DNA of 64,000 nt, taken from Gloeomargarita sp. SKYB120 (GTDB lineage Bacteria > Cyanobacteriota > Cyanobacteriia > Gloeomargaritales > Gloeomargaritaceae). Below the pieces are notes generated by a model. That model saw only the letters and a list, made by a program, of their open reading frames with translations, was not told where the DNA came from and ran no database searches. Made by a program: the position numbers and the translations under genes. The stretch covers positions 1 through 64,000 of the forward strand of contig JANXAM010000001.1 in assembly GCA_025062155.1 (NCBI GenBank), written 5' to 3'. Shown here one piece after another: positions 51,046-59,261 of this stretch; positions within the stretch are counted from its first letter, which is position 1, and the number at the start of each line of letters is the position of its first letter.

Positions 51046-52467
51046 ATGGCCTGGCCCAAGTTCCTGCGCGTTATTTCCATCTTAATCCTGACGGCGGTTC
51101 CCCTTGGCTGCGGCTTGCGTCCTCGGGTGCGTCCCTTGCCCCAGGACCCGGCCATCCAGGCCTATTTCAATCAATCCCAAGCCGCTGTTTACCGCGACCC
51201 CTACCGCAAAGCGGTCCCCAGCCGCTACGGCGATAACTTCGAGGCGATTATTCTGCAGGAGATCGAGAACGCCACCCGTTCCATAGACGTGGCGGTGCAG
51301 GAAATTCGGTTGCCCCTGGTCGCCAAGGCCCTGGTGAGAAAGCACCAGGCGGGGGTGCGGGTGCGCGTGATTTTAGAAAACACCTACAACGTGGCCCTGA
51401 GCCAGCTCACTGAAGCGCAGGTGGATGAACTCAACCCCCATAGCCGCAGCCGCTACGAAGAGGTCTTTAAACTCATCGACACCAATGGCGATGGACGGCT
51501 CAGCCCGGATGAGGTCAACAATGGCGACGCCATCATCATCCTGCAAAACGGCAACGTGCCCCTAATTGACGACACCGCCGATGGGTCCAAAGGCAGCGGC
51601 CTGATGCACCACAAGTTCATGGTTTTTGACGACCGGCGGGTGCTGGTGACCTCGGCCAACTTCACCACCAGCGATATGCACGGGGATTTTGGTTCCCCAG
51701 AAAGTCGCGGCAACCCGAATGCGCTGCTGGTCATTGATAGTCCCGAGGTAGCCCGCCTATTTATCGAGGAATTTAATTTCATGTGGGGAGACGGACCGGG
51801 CGGCGCCACCGACAGCCGCTTTGGGATTCAAAAACCCCTGCGCGCGCCCCAGACGCTCAACCTCGGAAGTGGCACAGTCACGGTGATGTTTTCCCCGGCG
51901 CGGCGACGCCAGTGGCACCAAAGCACTAACGCTCTGATTGCCGAAACCTTAAGCCAAGCCCAGCGCAGCATTGACCTGGCGCTGTTTGTGTTTTCGGAAC
52001 AACCGCTGGTGGACGCGATGGAACCCCTGACCGCCAAGGGCGTGCGGATCCGGGCGTTGATCGAGCCGGATTTCGCCTACAAGTACTACAGCGAGGCGCT
52101 CGATATGTGGGGGATCGCCTTACCCCGCAAAGGCACCTGCAAGTACGAACCCAACAATGCTCCCTGGTCTAATCCGGTGCGGGAGGTGGGCGTGCCCAAA
52201 TTGCCCAAGGGCGACCGGTTACACCACAAATTCGGCCTGATTGATAACTACATCGTCATCGTTGGTTCCCACAACTGGACGCCCTCGGGGAATCACAATA
52301 ACGATGAAACGCTACTGGTGATTCGCAATGCCACCGTCGCAGCCCACTTCCAGCGGGAGTTTGAGCGCCTGATGCAAAAGGTGGAACTGGGACCGCCAGG
52401 CTGGTTGCTCAAGGCCGTGAAGGAAGCCGACCAAACCTGCGGGGGCCTTGCCCATCCCTATCGCTAG
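51046..52467 (+). CDS. Phospholipase D family lipoprotein with an inserted EF-hand
   Basis: 473 residues. Lipobox VPLGC puts Cys22 at the lipidated end. Two HKD motifs are complete: H188-H189-K190...D195 (HHKFMVFDD) and H393-H394-K395...D400 (HHKFGLID). Between the start of the first half and its HKD is a canonical EF-hand loop D145-E156 (DTNGDGRLSPDE), within KLIDTNGDGRLSPDEVNNG. PLD enzymes hydrolyse phosphodiester bonds in lipids or nucleic acids; this one faces the periplasm. Calcium binding could gate it. It is divergent from the SigG-like gene, so envelope-stress control is plausible. Confidence 0.85.
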   Translation: MAWPKFLRVISILILTAVPLGCGLRPRVRPLPQDPAIQAYFNQSQAAVYRDPYRKAVPSRYGDNFEAIILQEIENATRSIDVAVQEIRLPLVAKALVRKHQAGVRVRVILENTYNVALSQLTEAQVDELNPHSRSRYEEVFKLIDTNGDGRLSPDEVNNGDAIIILQNGNVPLIDDTADGSKGSGLMHHKFMVFDDRRVLVTSANFTTSDMHGDFGSPESRGNPNALLVIDSPEVARLFIEEFNFMWGDGPGGATDSRFGIQKPLRAPQTLNLGSGTVTVMFSPARRRQWHQSTNALIAETLSQAQRSIDLALFVFSEQPLVDAMEPLTAKGVRIRALIEPDFAYKYYSEALDMWGIALPRKGTCKYEPNNAPWSNPVREVGVPKLPKGDRLHHKFGLIDNYIVIVGSHNWTPSGNHNNDETLLVIRNATVAAHFQREFERLMQKVELGPPGWLLKAVKEADQTCGGLAHPYR

Positions 52468-52550
52468 GTCACGGCTGCTCGTCATCTCGGGGGTCGCAGG
52501 GCGCAGCCCCGTTGTTGGCTCTTTCGTTGACAACCTCTGGTGGTTGGAAA
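52468..52550 (-). repeat. MITE-like repeat family 1, degenerate copy
   Basis: Plus strand: GGCTGCTCGTCATCTCGGGG, GTCGCAGGGCGCAGCCCCG, TTGTTGGCTC, TTTCGTTGACAACCTCTGG. The core GGGTCGCAGGGCGCAGCCCC is the best-preserved one in the window. The ends are degenerate. It lies directly after the PLD stop codon. Confidence 0.6.
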
Positions 52551-52563
52551 AGGGAGGACGGTC

Positions 52564-52592
52564 TTGACATGCAGCGGGGTGCAGTCTAGTAA
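52564..52592 (+). promoter_or_regulatory. Promoter of the BcsB-like/GT2 operon
   Basis: TTGACA (52564) and TAGTAA (52587) are separated by 17 bases, an ideal sigma-70 spacing. They lie 35 bases before the GTG start at 52627, just after the repeat element. Confidence 0.6.
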
Positions 52593-52626
52593 AAGAAAAA
52601 TCAATGTCTCACGGAGCAGTTAAGGC

Positions 52627-54561
52627 GTGAAACGGTTGGTCTGGGCGGTGGGGGTGGTGGGGCTGGGCGTTTTACCCGCCCACGCGCAGCCAGTGCGTAC
52701 CCTCCAGCGGATTCCCCTGCGCAACTTGGGTTACACCCGTCCGGTGGTATTGCGGGGGCCGAATCCCGAATTCGGTGTGAGTCTTCCCCTCTTGAGTCGC
52801 AATTTGGATACCAAGCAAAGTTTTGTGCAATTGGAATTGGCCCCTTCGCCGGTGTTGCGACCCAATTCCACCGTGCGCGTTTTGGTCAACGGTCGTCCAG
52901 AGCGCGTGTTTTTGGTGAAGGATTTGTTGCCCCAAAAAAGCGTGCGGATTCCGTTGCGGTTGCCGCCACCGGGGGAGCAGTTCCTGTCGGTGGAAGTGCA
53001 GGGATATTTGCGAATCAGCCAGAATTTTTGTGACGACGCCGCTTCGGGCAATTTGTTTTTGACGGTTGGGGAAAACAGTTTTTTCCAGCTTGCCCAGACG
53101 GAGACTGCCCCACCCATTAACGGCTGGTTTCGCCCGACCTACAACCGGGTGGCGCTGGTGGTGCCTCCCCAGATGGACGCCGCAACCACGCAAGCCGCGC
53201 TCTGGCTGTACAGTGTGCTCAGCTATCACTTTCGGGACACGCGGGTGCCAGTGCAGTGGTTCGCTGGGGATGTCGCCGCCCTGAAGTTGGACCCAAAGGT
53301 GGACGGGGTGGTGCTGTTGCACCGGGACGCCCAAGCGCCCGATATCCATCGGCAAGGGAACCGGCTGCGGGTCAAGGCGCGACCGGAGGTGATACGTGCC
53401 CTGATGGAACTGCAACCGGCCTTTGTCGCTCCCGATGTGCGCGTCGTAGCCGCCGACGCTCCCTCTGCTCCACCGACGCGAAACCGGCGGTTGTTTGCGG
53501 AATTGGGCTGGCCGGAAACCGTTAAGACGGGCCTGGGAAATCAGAGTTTTCGCCTGACGTTTGATTTGGCCCAGTTGGGTGGACGACCACGGGACTTGGC
53601 GCTGGCGTTGCGGTCGCGGTTTGGGCAAATGAGCGAGCGGGACCGGCGGGCCCTGAGCGCCCAGATTTTCTTTAACGGCGCGCTGGTCAACAGTTTTAAT
53701 GTGGGTACGGACACCCAGTTGAACGTCACCCTGGCGCTGCCGGAGCGGCGCATCCGGCGGGTCAATCACCTGGACCTGGTATTTAGCGCAACCCAGGAGG
53801 AGTACTGCCGTTTCCCCAGCCCGCTGACGGTGCAGGTGCTCGGTTCCTCCTACCTGGACTGGACGGGTTACCAGCCCCCGCGCGGGACGTTCGACGATGT
53901 GCCCCAGGCGTTTTTGGGCCAGGGGCAGGTGGTGGTGGATACGGGCAACCCTGCAGTGGTAGCGGGCACGGCTCAAGTGCTGGGGATGCTCAGCCGCTTG
54001 GGGAAACGACCGCTGCTTCCCCAGGTGGTGCCGGCCAGCGAGATCACCGACTGGAACAATTTACCGGGACGACCGGCATGGCGGTTAGTGGGTACAGGGC
54101 CGCAGACGCCCTTCAACAGTCCGATTCGCCTGGGCCAGGACTTTGTCATTCTCAATCCCGTCAATCAAAAACCCCTGTTGCAAGCTCAACTGGGCGCCAG
54201 TATCGGCGTACTCCAAGCCTTTTTGCACCAGGGCGCGCCAACCCTATGGTTATCCTGGTGGGGAAATGCAACGGATGTCGTCGCTCGGACCGGCGCAGTT
54301 TTAGCTGACCCAATTGCGGGTTGGGGCCATCAACTGCAGGGGAATGTGGCGACGGTGACGCCCCAAGGCACTGTGGAGATGTGGGACCTGACAGGCGAGA
54401 CCCTGGAGGTGCGCTATCCCGCTGAGCTAAATTGGTGGTTGGTCCTGCGCCGCTACCGCTGGGTGTTGCTGGCGCTGTTTTTGGTCTTTGGCGGTCTGGC
54501 GGCTTGGCGCTTGTACCGGCGCCTAGGTCAGCCTCCAAAACCCCCGACGCCTCCTTCCTAA
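52627..54561 (+). CDS. BcsB-like cellulose synthase regulatory subunit
   Basis: 644 residues. A signal peptide (MKRLVWAVGVVGLGVLPAHA) leads to a large periplasmic region with PLRNLGYTRPVVLRGPNPEF, ELAPSPVLRPNSTVRVLVNG, GYLRISQNFCDDAASGNLFL, LTFDLAQLGGRPRDLALAL and QEEYCRFPSPLTV, and a C-terminal transmembrane helix (WVLLALFLVFGGLAAWRLY). This matches BcsB-type subunits that bind the emerging polysaccharide and anchor the synthase. The start is GTG at 52627. The GT2 gene follows after 3 bp, so the two form an exopolysaccharide unit. Confidence 0.8.
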   Translation: MKRLVWAVGVVGLGVLPAHAQPVRTLQRIPLRNLGYTRPVVLRGPNPEFGVSLPLLSRNLDTKQSFVQLELAPSPVLRPNSTVRVLVNGRPERVFLVKDLLPQKSVRIPLRLPPPGEQFLSVEVQGYLRISQNFCDDAASGNLFLTVGENSFFQLAQTETAPPINGWFRPTYNRVALVVPPQMDAATTQAALWLYSVLSYHFRDTRVPVQWFAGDVAALKLDPKVDGVVLLHRDAQAPDIHRQGNRLRVKARPEVIRALMELQPAFVAPDVRVVAADAPSAPPTRNRRLFAELGWPETVKTGLGNQSFRLTFDLAQLGGRPRDLALALRSRFGQMSERDRRALSAQIFFNGALVNSFNVGTDTQLNVTLALPERRIRRVNHLDLVFSATQEEYCRFPSPLTVQVLGSSYLDWTGYQPPRGTFDDVPQAFLGQGQVVVDTGNPAVVAGTAQVLGMLSRLGKRPLLPQVVPASEITDWNNLPGRPAWRLVGTGPQTPFNSPIRLGQDFVILNPVNQKPLLQAQLGASIGVLQAFLHQGAPTLWLSWWGNATDVVARTGAVLADPIAGWGHQLQGNVATVTPQGTVEMWDLTGETLEVRYPAELNWWLVLRRYRWVLLALFLVFGGLAAWRLYRRLGQPPKPPTPPS

Positions 54562-54564
54562 GTC

Positions 54565-56856
54565 ATGCAGCCGTTTGACCCCGCCGCGCTGGTCACTGCG
54601 GGTTTGCTGACACCGGAGCAATGGCAACAGCTCCAGCCGCGCCTTAGGGATTGCCCATTGCGGGACGCTTTGAAAGAATTGGGGATAACCGAGAGCGCCT
54701 ACATCACTGTGCGGGCCAGGCTGACAGGGGAACCATTACTCCGGGATTGGCTGAAGAACCACCGCTTGGATTTGGGGCTGAGTCACGCACGTCCACCCTA
54801 TTACTGGAGTCAAACAGAGCTATTTCCCTGTGCCTGGCGAGATGAACGCACGCTCCTTGTGGCGGTGACCGACCAGAGCCACTTTCACGCCCAGACCATT
54901 ATCGAGCACATTTGGCCTCACGCACGGGTGGAACCCCTGTTGGCGACGGCGACGGAAATTGCCCGCTTGGTCGTGAGTTTGCACCTGGGGAAAAAATTGA
55001 TTGAATTGGGAATGCTCAACCGTCAACAGTGGCAAGATGTTCTGGAAATTTACCGGCGCACTGGCTCTCCCGTTGGCCAAATCCTGACTCGCCTGGATTA
55101 CGTACGACCTCAAGCCCTGCTGCAGGTGCTGGCGGAACTCACGGGCTGTCCCAGCTATTCCAAGCTCATCGGCACGCCCGCTTGGTCAATGGATGAACAA
55201 CTGGTGCGGCGGTTTGACCCTCAAGTGATGGTACGGCGGTTGTTTATTCCCCTAGGCTGGATTGATGACCAAACCCTGCTGGTGATGGTGCAAGACCCGC
55301 TAGATATTCACGTGGATGCCGAAATTCACCAGCAATTTCCGGCGGTGCAAATCACCAAAGTCCTGGGCACCGAAAGCGATGTGACCTACCTGCTGGATTC
55401 GGTGTTTCGCCAGTTGTGGAGCTGGCAAGCGGTGTACCGGCTGTTGGCTCGCTCGCCGCGGGAATCCGCCGCCCAAGTTTTTACAGCAGCCCAAATTTTC
55501 AGCCTGTATGCGCTCGGAGCGGTCTTTCTCTGGGGCCTGCTCAACGACACGTCCCTCACCCTGGCGATTGCGCTATCTGGGATCAACGTGTTTTACATTG
55601 CCGCTATTGGCTTCAAACTGCTGTTGAGTTTGGTGGGAGCGGTAGACCGCAAGCAGTATATCTCTAAAGAAGAAATTGCCCAGTTAAAAGATGAGGAATT
55701 GCCGGTTTATACCATCCTGGTGCCCGTTTATAACGAGCCAGCCATTGTGTCCATGTTGATCAAAGGGCTAGGGCAGTTGGATTACCCCAAAGAAAAACTG
55801 GATGTGCTGCTACTTCTGGAAGAAAACGACCGGGTGACCATTGAAGCGGCCAAAGCCGCCAATCCCCCCCACTACATTCGCTTCATTTACATTCCCGACA
55901 GCAAACCCAAAACCAAGCCCAAGGCGTGCAATTACGGCTTGGCCTTTGCTCAGGGACAGTATTTAACCATTTACGACGCCGAAGATTTGCCCGACCCCGA
56001 CCAACTTAAAAAAGCCATCATCGCCTTTCGCAAGGGGCCGCCTAACTTGGTGTGCGTGCAGGCGGCGCTCAATTACTTCAACCGGGACGAAAACTTCCTG
56101 ACCCGCATGTTCACGCTAGAGTACTCCTACTGGTTTGACTATCTACTGCCGGGGTTGGACCGCCTGGGTTTGCCGATTCCGCTGGGAGGAACTAGCAACC
56201 ACTTCCGCACGGACCGGTTGTTGGAGCTGGGAGGCTGGGACCCGTTTAACGTGACGGAGGATGCCGACTTAGGCATTCGCGCCAGCCAACGGGGCTACCG
56301 CGTCGGCGTGATTGATTCGACGACCTATGAGGAAGCCAACTGTCGCCTAAAAAACTGGATTCGCCAGCGCTCTCGCTGGATCAAGGGGTATATGCAGACT
56401 TGGCTGGTGCATAACCGCGACCCCTGGCGCTCCCTGCGCACGTTGGGTTTGGCGAACTGGCTAGCCTACCAATTTTTTGTGGGCGGCACGGTGGTTTGTT
56501 TCCTGAGCAATCCCATCCTTTGGCTTCTGTTTATTTATGCGATGATTTGGCGTACTCCCTGGCTGGAGCAGTTGTTCCCGGGCTGGGTCTTGTACATTTC
56601 CCTGTTTAATTTGATCCTGGGCAACAGCATCGGGATTTATCTCAATATGATTGCGGTCTTTCGCCGGCGGTACTACGGTTTAACCCCCTATGCCCTGCTC
56701 AATCCGGTGTATTGGTTGTTGCATTCGACGGCGGCCTACATGGCTCTGTGGCAGTTGTTCACCAAACCCTTTTATTGGGAAAAAACGGTTCACGGCCTGA
56801 GTAAAATGACCCCCCACACGTCCCTAGCCAAACCACCACAACCACAGGGGCACTAG
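54565..56856 (+). CDS. GT2 glycosyltransferase with MshEN-like N-terminal domains (XagB/BcsA-like)
   Basis: 763 residues. The N-terminus has two MshEN/GspE_N-like domains (about 6-58 and 138-190): LVTAGLLTPEQWQQLQPRLRD and LGKKLIELGMLNRQQWQDVL, then GQILTRLDYVRPQALLQVL. Then come two transmembrane helices, the GT2 core (VPVYNEPAIVSML, YDAEDLPDPD with DxD near 472, VTEDADLG, QRSRW at 601-605) and four or so C-terminal helices. MshEN domains bind c-di-GMP in some secretion ATPases. With BcsB-like upstream, this is probably a beta-glucan or related synthase. The product is not identifiable. Confidence 0.82.
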   Translation: MQPFDPAALVTAGLLTPEQWQQLQPRLRDCPLRDALKELGITESAYITVRARLTGEPLLRDWLKNHRLDLGLSHARPPYYWSQTELFPCAWRDERTLLVAVTDQSHFHAQTIIEHIWPHARVEPLLATATEIARLVVSLHLGKKLIELGMLNRQQWQDVLEIYRRTGSPVGQILTRLDYVRPQALLQVLAELTGCPSYSKLIGTPAWSMDEQLVRRFDPQVMVRRLFIPLGWIDDQTLLVMVQDPLDIHVDAEIHQQFPAVQITKVLGTESDVTYLLDSVFRQLWSWQAVYRLLARSPRESAAQVFTAAQIFSLYALGAVFLWGLLNDTSLTLAIALSGINVFYIAAIGFKLLLSLVGAVDRKQYISKEEIAQLKDEELPVYTILVPVYNEPAIVSMLIKGLGQLDYPKEKLDVLLLLEENDRVTIEAAKAANPPHYIRFIYIPDSKPKTKPKACNYGLAFAQGQYLTIYDAEDLPDPDQLKKAIIAFRKGPPNLVCVQAALNYFNRDENFLTRMFTLEYSYWFDYLLPGLDRLGLPIPLGGTSNHFRTDRLLELGGWDPFNVTEDADLGIRASQRGYRVGVIDSTTYEEANCRLKNWIRQRSRWIKGYMQTWLVHNRDPWRSLRTLGLANWLAYQFFVGGTVVCFLSNPILWLLFIYAMIWRTPWLEQLFPGWVLYISLFNLILGNSIGIYLNMIAVFRRRYYGLTPYALLNPVYWLLHSTAAYMALWQLFTKPFYWEKTVHGLSKMTPHTSLAKPPQPQGH

Positions 56857-57732
56857 CAGCAAAATGCCCACAGTGGTCAGGGCAATGGTCGCCGCTAGAA
56901 TATCCCGGTCTAATTCGTATTCTTCGGCAAAGATCAGGGTGGCCATGGCGGTCGGCATCCCAGCCATCAGCACCACCGCCAAGCGCTCACCGTCTTGGAC
57001 CTGCAAAACTGTTAACCCAAGTCCCACCAGCAACGGCATGACCGCAATGCGCATCAAAGTCGGCCAAGCGGCCAGCCGCCAACAGCCGTTCCACCCTACC
57101 TGACACAACCGCCAGCCTGTTAAGACAAACGCCGCGTCAATCACCAGGGGCACGGATTGGTCCAAGGCCGTTTCCAGCCAGGTCGGAAAGGGCAAAGGGC
57201 GACAGAAATAACTCAAGGCAAAGGCCCATAGGGTCGGCGTGAGCAGCACCTTTTTCCAGTCGTAGCCGGTTGCGGTCTGCTGGGCGCCAAAATAGCTAGC
57301 CACCAAAATCCCGATGCCGTAGGTCCCCAGCAGGTTATTGGTCAGGCTGTAACTCACGACCCAGTCCCAGGCCTGCGCATCCACTAGCCCCGGCGCAATC
57401 CCTAGCCCGACAAACCCCGTATTCACCAGCGTTCCCGCCAGGACCAGACTCCCCTGCTGGGCGACCGTCAGTTTTTCGGGCCACCAGCCCAATCCCAGCC
57501 ACATCAAGGTCAAATTCAGTCCCAGCACCGCCAGCGCCAGCAGCGGCACCACCCACACCAATCCGTCGAAATCCGTATGCCGCACCAGCGCGAAAATCTG
57601 CAAAGGCACCCCCACCCAGTACAACGCTCGCCCCAATAAGTGGGGAAACAACTCCGGCAGCCACCGTTGCGTTAACAACCCCAGCCCTGTCCAGACCACA
57701 AACGGCGTGTAAACGTGTATGACAGATTCCAT
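56824..57732 (-). CDS. AEC family transporter (auxin efflux carrier type)
   Basis: 302 residues with about ten transmembrane helices in two halves. Family segments are YTPFVVWTGLGLLTQRWLPE, LVLAGTLVNTGFVGLGIAPG (the conserved N-T-G/F-x-G near the centre) and FVLTGWRLCQVGW; the C-terminal half has ALMPTAMATLIFAEEYELD-like LMAGMPTAMATLIFAEEYELDRD. These transport organic acids or auxin-like compounds, and in bacteria malate or malonate; the substrate is unknown. Start at 57732. Its 3' end overlaps the GT2 gene by 33 bp. Confidence 0.8.
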   Translation of the reverse strand: MESVIHVYTPFVVWTGLGLLTQRWLPELFPHLLGRALYWVGVPLQIFALVRHTDFDGLVWVVPLLALAVLGLNLTLMWLGLGWWPEKLTVAQQGSLVLAGTLVNTGFVGLGIAPGLVDAQAWDWVVSYSLTNNLLGTYGIGILVASYFGAQQTATGYDWKKVLLTPTLWAFALSYFCRPLPFPTWLETALDQSVPLVIDAAFVLTGWRLCQVGWNGCWRLAAWPTLMRIAVMPLLVGLGLTVLQVQDGERLAVVLMAGMPTAMATLIFAEEYELDRDILAATIALTTVGILLLVPLWLWWFG

Positions 57733-57870
57733 CAACGTTCGGTTATTGCCCGCACTAATTACGGTTTCTGCGGCTGCGTCCTACAACTGGGCTGCTCCAG
57801 AATAAGATTAGCAGGTCGAAGGTGAAAGCCGAAGACCCTGCAAAACCAACGTCAACAGGAGGTGAGGGTT

Positions 57871-58332
57871 ATGGCCTTAGTACGGTGGGTGGACCCGTTC
57901 CGGGAATTGGAAGTCATGCGACGGCAGATGGACCGGCTGTTTGATGAAATGCTGCGCTTTGACCGGGATACTCAAGCCAGCCGGGGAGTGGACTGGATTC
58001 CAGCAGTGGAATTGCAGGACACGCCTGATGCCTTGATCCTGAAGGCGGAAATCCCAGGGGTTAAAAAGGAAGACCTGGATGTGAGTGTCACGCGGGAAGC
58101 AGTGCAAATTGCCGGTGAACACCGCTTTGAAAAACGCGAAGAAAGCCAGGGCGCAGTTCGCACTGAATTGCGGTATGGGCGGTTCCAACGGGTGATTCCC
58201 TTGCCCGTGCCGGTAGCCCACGACCAAACCAAAGCTGAATACCGCGATGGCATCCTGACGCTGACGTTGCCCAAGGCGCCGGAAGTCCGGACTCAAGTGT
58301 TCAAACCTCAACTGACCGAAGCCCAAAGCTAG
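57871..58332 (+). CDS. hspA: Small heat-shock protein Hsp20
   Basis: 153 residues of the alpha-crystallin family. The core domain (about 45-140) has VDWIPAVELQDTPDALILKAEIPGVKKEDLDVSV in pieces (PAVELQD, ILKAEIPGVKKEDLDVSV), the end GRFQRVIPLPVPV and the C-terminal AEYRDGILTLTLPKAPE. It holds denatured proteins and protects thylakoid membranes under heat. GGAGG precedes the ATG at 57871. A strong terminator follows 34 bases after the stop. No CIRCE-type or other heat operator was recognised. Confidence 0.93.
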   Translation: MALVRWVDPFRELEVMRRQMDRLFDEMLRFDRDTQASRGVDWIPAVELQDTPDALILKAEIPGVKKEDLDVSVTREAVQIAGEHRFEKREESQGAVRTELRYGRFQRVIPLPVPVAHDQTKAEYRDGILTLTLPKAPEVRTQVFKPQLTEAQS

Positions 58333-58365
58333 TAGCCCAACATCTCTCCCTGCTGGTTTCGGTTG

Positions 58366-58389
58366 CCCCCGGAGCGGGGGAATTTTTTT
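58366..58389 (+). terminator. Rho-independent terminator of hsp20
   Basis: CCCCC-GGAGC-GGGGG stem-loop followed by AA and seven T. This is the clearest intrinsic terminator in the window. Confidence 0.85.
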
Positions 58390-58887
58390 GTCCCGGCATG
58401 GCCAAGCCAGCAAGCGGGCGATGGGCATTCGTCAACAGCAGAGTCACGCTCCGCCATCAATAGTGATAGGTTCATCCGGCATAAGAACCGGCGCTTCAGC
58501 TTTCTGCTCTCGCTACTTTGCTTCGCACCGGTCCACGCTTTTAGGGGACAACCCTAACAGGGCTGCCCAGGTTGACGAGCAACCGTTCCTAAAGCTATGG
58601 ACATTTGTCCACAGGCTGCTGGGCAAACGGCACTCCCAACAACTTCTCCCGCCGCCAACGGCATCCCACCGGCAAGCCACTGTTGCACGCAAACCAGGCT
58701 CGCAGATGGTCAGGTGGCCGGAGACTCACACGACCCAGTGACTGCGGTACGACCGCCGCTAGCACCTGAGCGAAAGCCTGTCAAAACGCCCACCCATGCT
58801 TCTCCCGATTCCTTGCAGGTAGGGAAAAGGTGCCGTGGACAGCGCGCCAAAGAACAAGCGGACTTTCTACCCAGGCGCAGGACGCTT
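58390..58887. other. Non-coding or decayed stretch, nothing recognised
   Basis: About 500 bp between the hsp20 terminator and a repeat copy. Open frames up to about 117 codons exist on the plus strand, but in no frame do I see a recognisable motif, a good ribosome site or a consistent codon pattern. The sequence is GC-rich and lacks RNA signatures I know (not RNase P RNA or tmRNA on inspection). It may be decayed coding DNA. Confidence 0.4.
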
Positions 58888-58992
58888 CTATAGCTAAGCC
58901 ATTTCTGCTTGTCATGTCTTGGGGCCGTAGGGCATGGCTCTGCTTTAGGTTCTCCTGCCATCGACCTGACAAACTGAAGCAGCTCAACCATA
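58888..58992 (-). repeat. MITE-like repeat family 1, near-complete copy
   Basis: About 105 bp on the plus strand: left end CTATAGCTAAGCCATTTCTG, then CTTGTCATGTCTTGGGGCCG, TAGGGCATGGCTCTGC and the right end ACAAACTGAAGCAGCTCAAC, CATAA. It has the same length and end layout as the copy at 36594-36695. The remaining 58993-59246 before cinA shows no gene. Confidence 0.65.
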
Positions 58993-59261
58993 ACCAAACC
59001 CCCTGTGGTTTGGCCAATCCCTTGACTTCGTTGACAGATATTCATCTCTGGCTACAAAAGTGCATAAATGGTTCAGCAGTCGCTAAACCTGGCCGGCGTT
59101 GGCCAACTAGGTCGCTAGGTTGGATTTCTTCCAGAACTCTTATGGGTAATGGCTGAGAGCCTCAGGGCATCAGACGTGACGCCAGCCCGCCAAATGTTTC
59201 CAGCTATGAAAGCAGGACAGTCAGCTGTGGGATAATCTGACCAGGGGTGGTGGAGCCTGCG

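Noticed and set aside
52672-53976. 434-codon open frame antisense to the BcsB-like gene
   Set aside because: No motif, no ribosome site; it mirrors the codon use of the real gene on the other strand.
57733-57870. CIRCE heat-shock operator before hsp20 (and before dnaK)
   Set aside because: No TTAGCACTC-N9-GAGTGCTAA inverted repeat at either site.
58388-58741. 117-codon open frame after the hsp20 terminator
   Set aside because: No motif, poor start context, and overlapping frames of similar quality; treated as unknown sequence.
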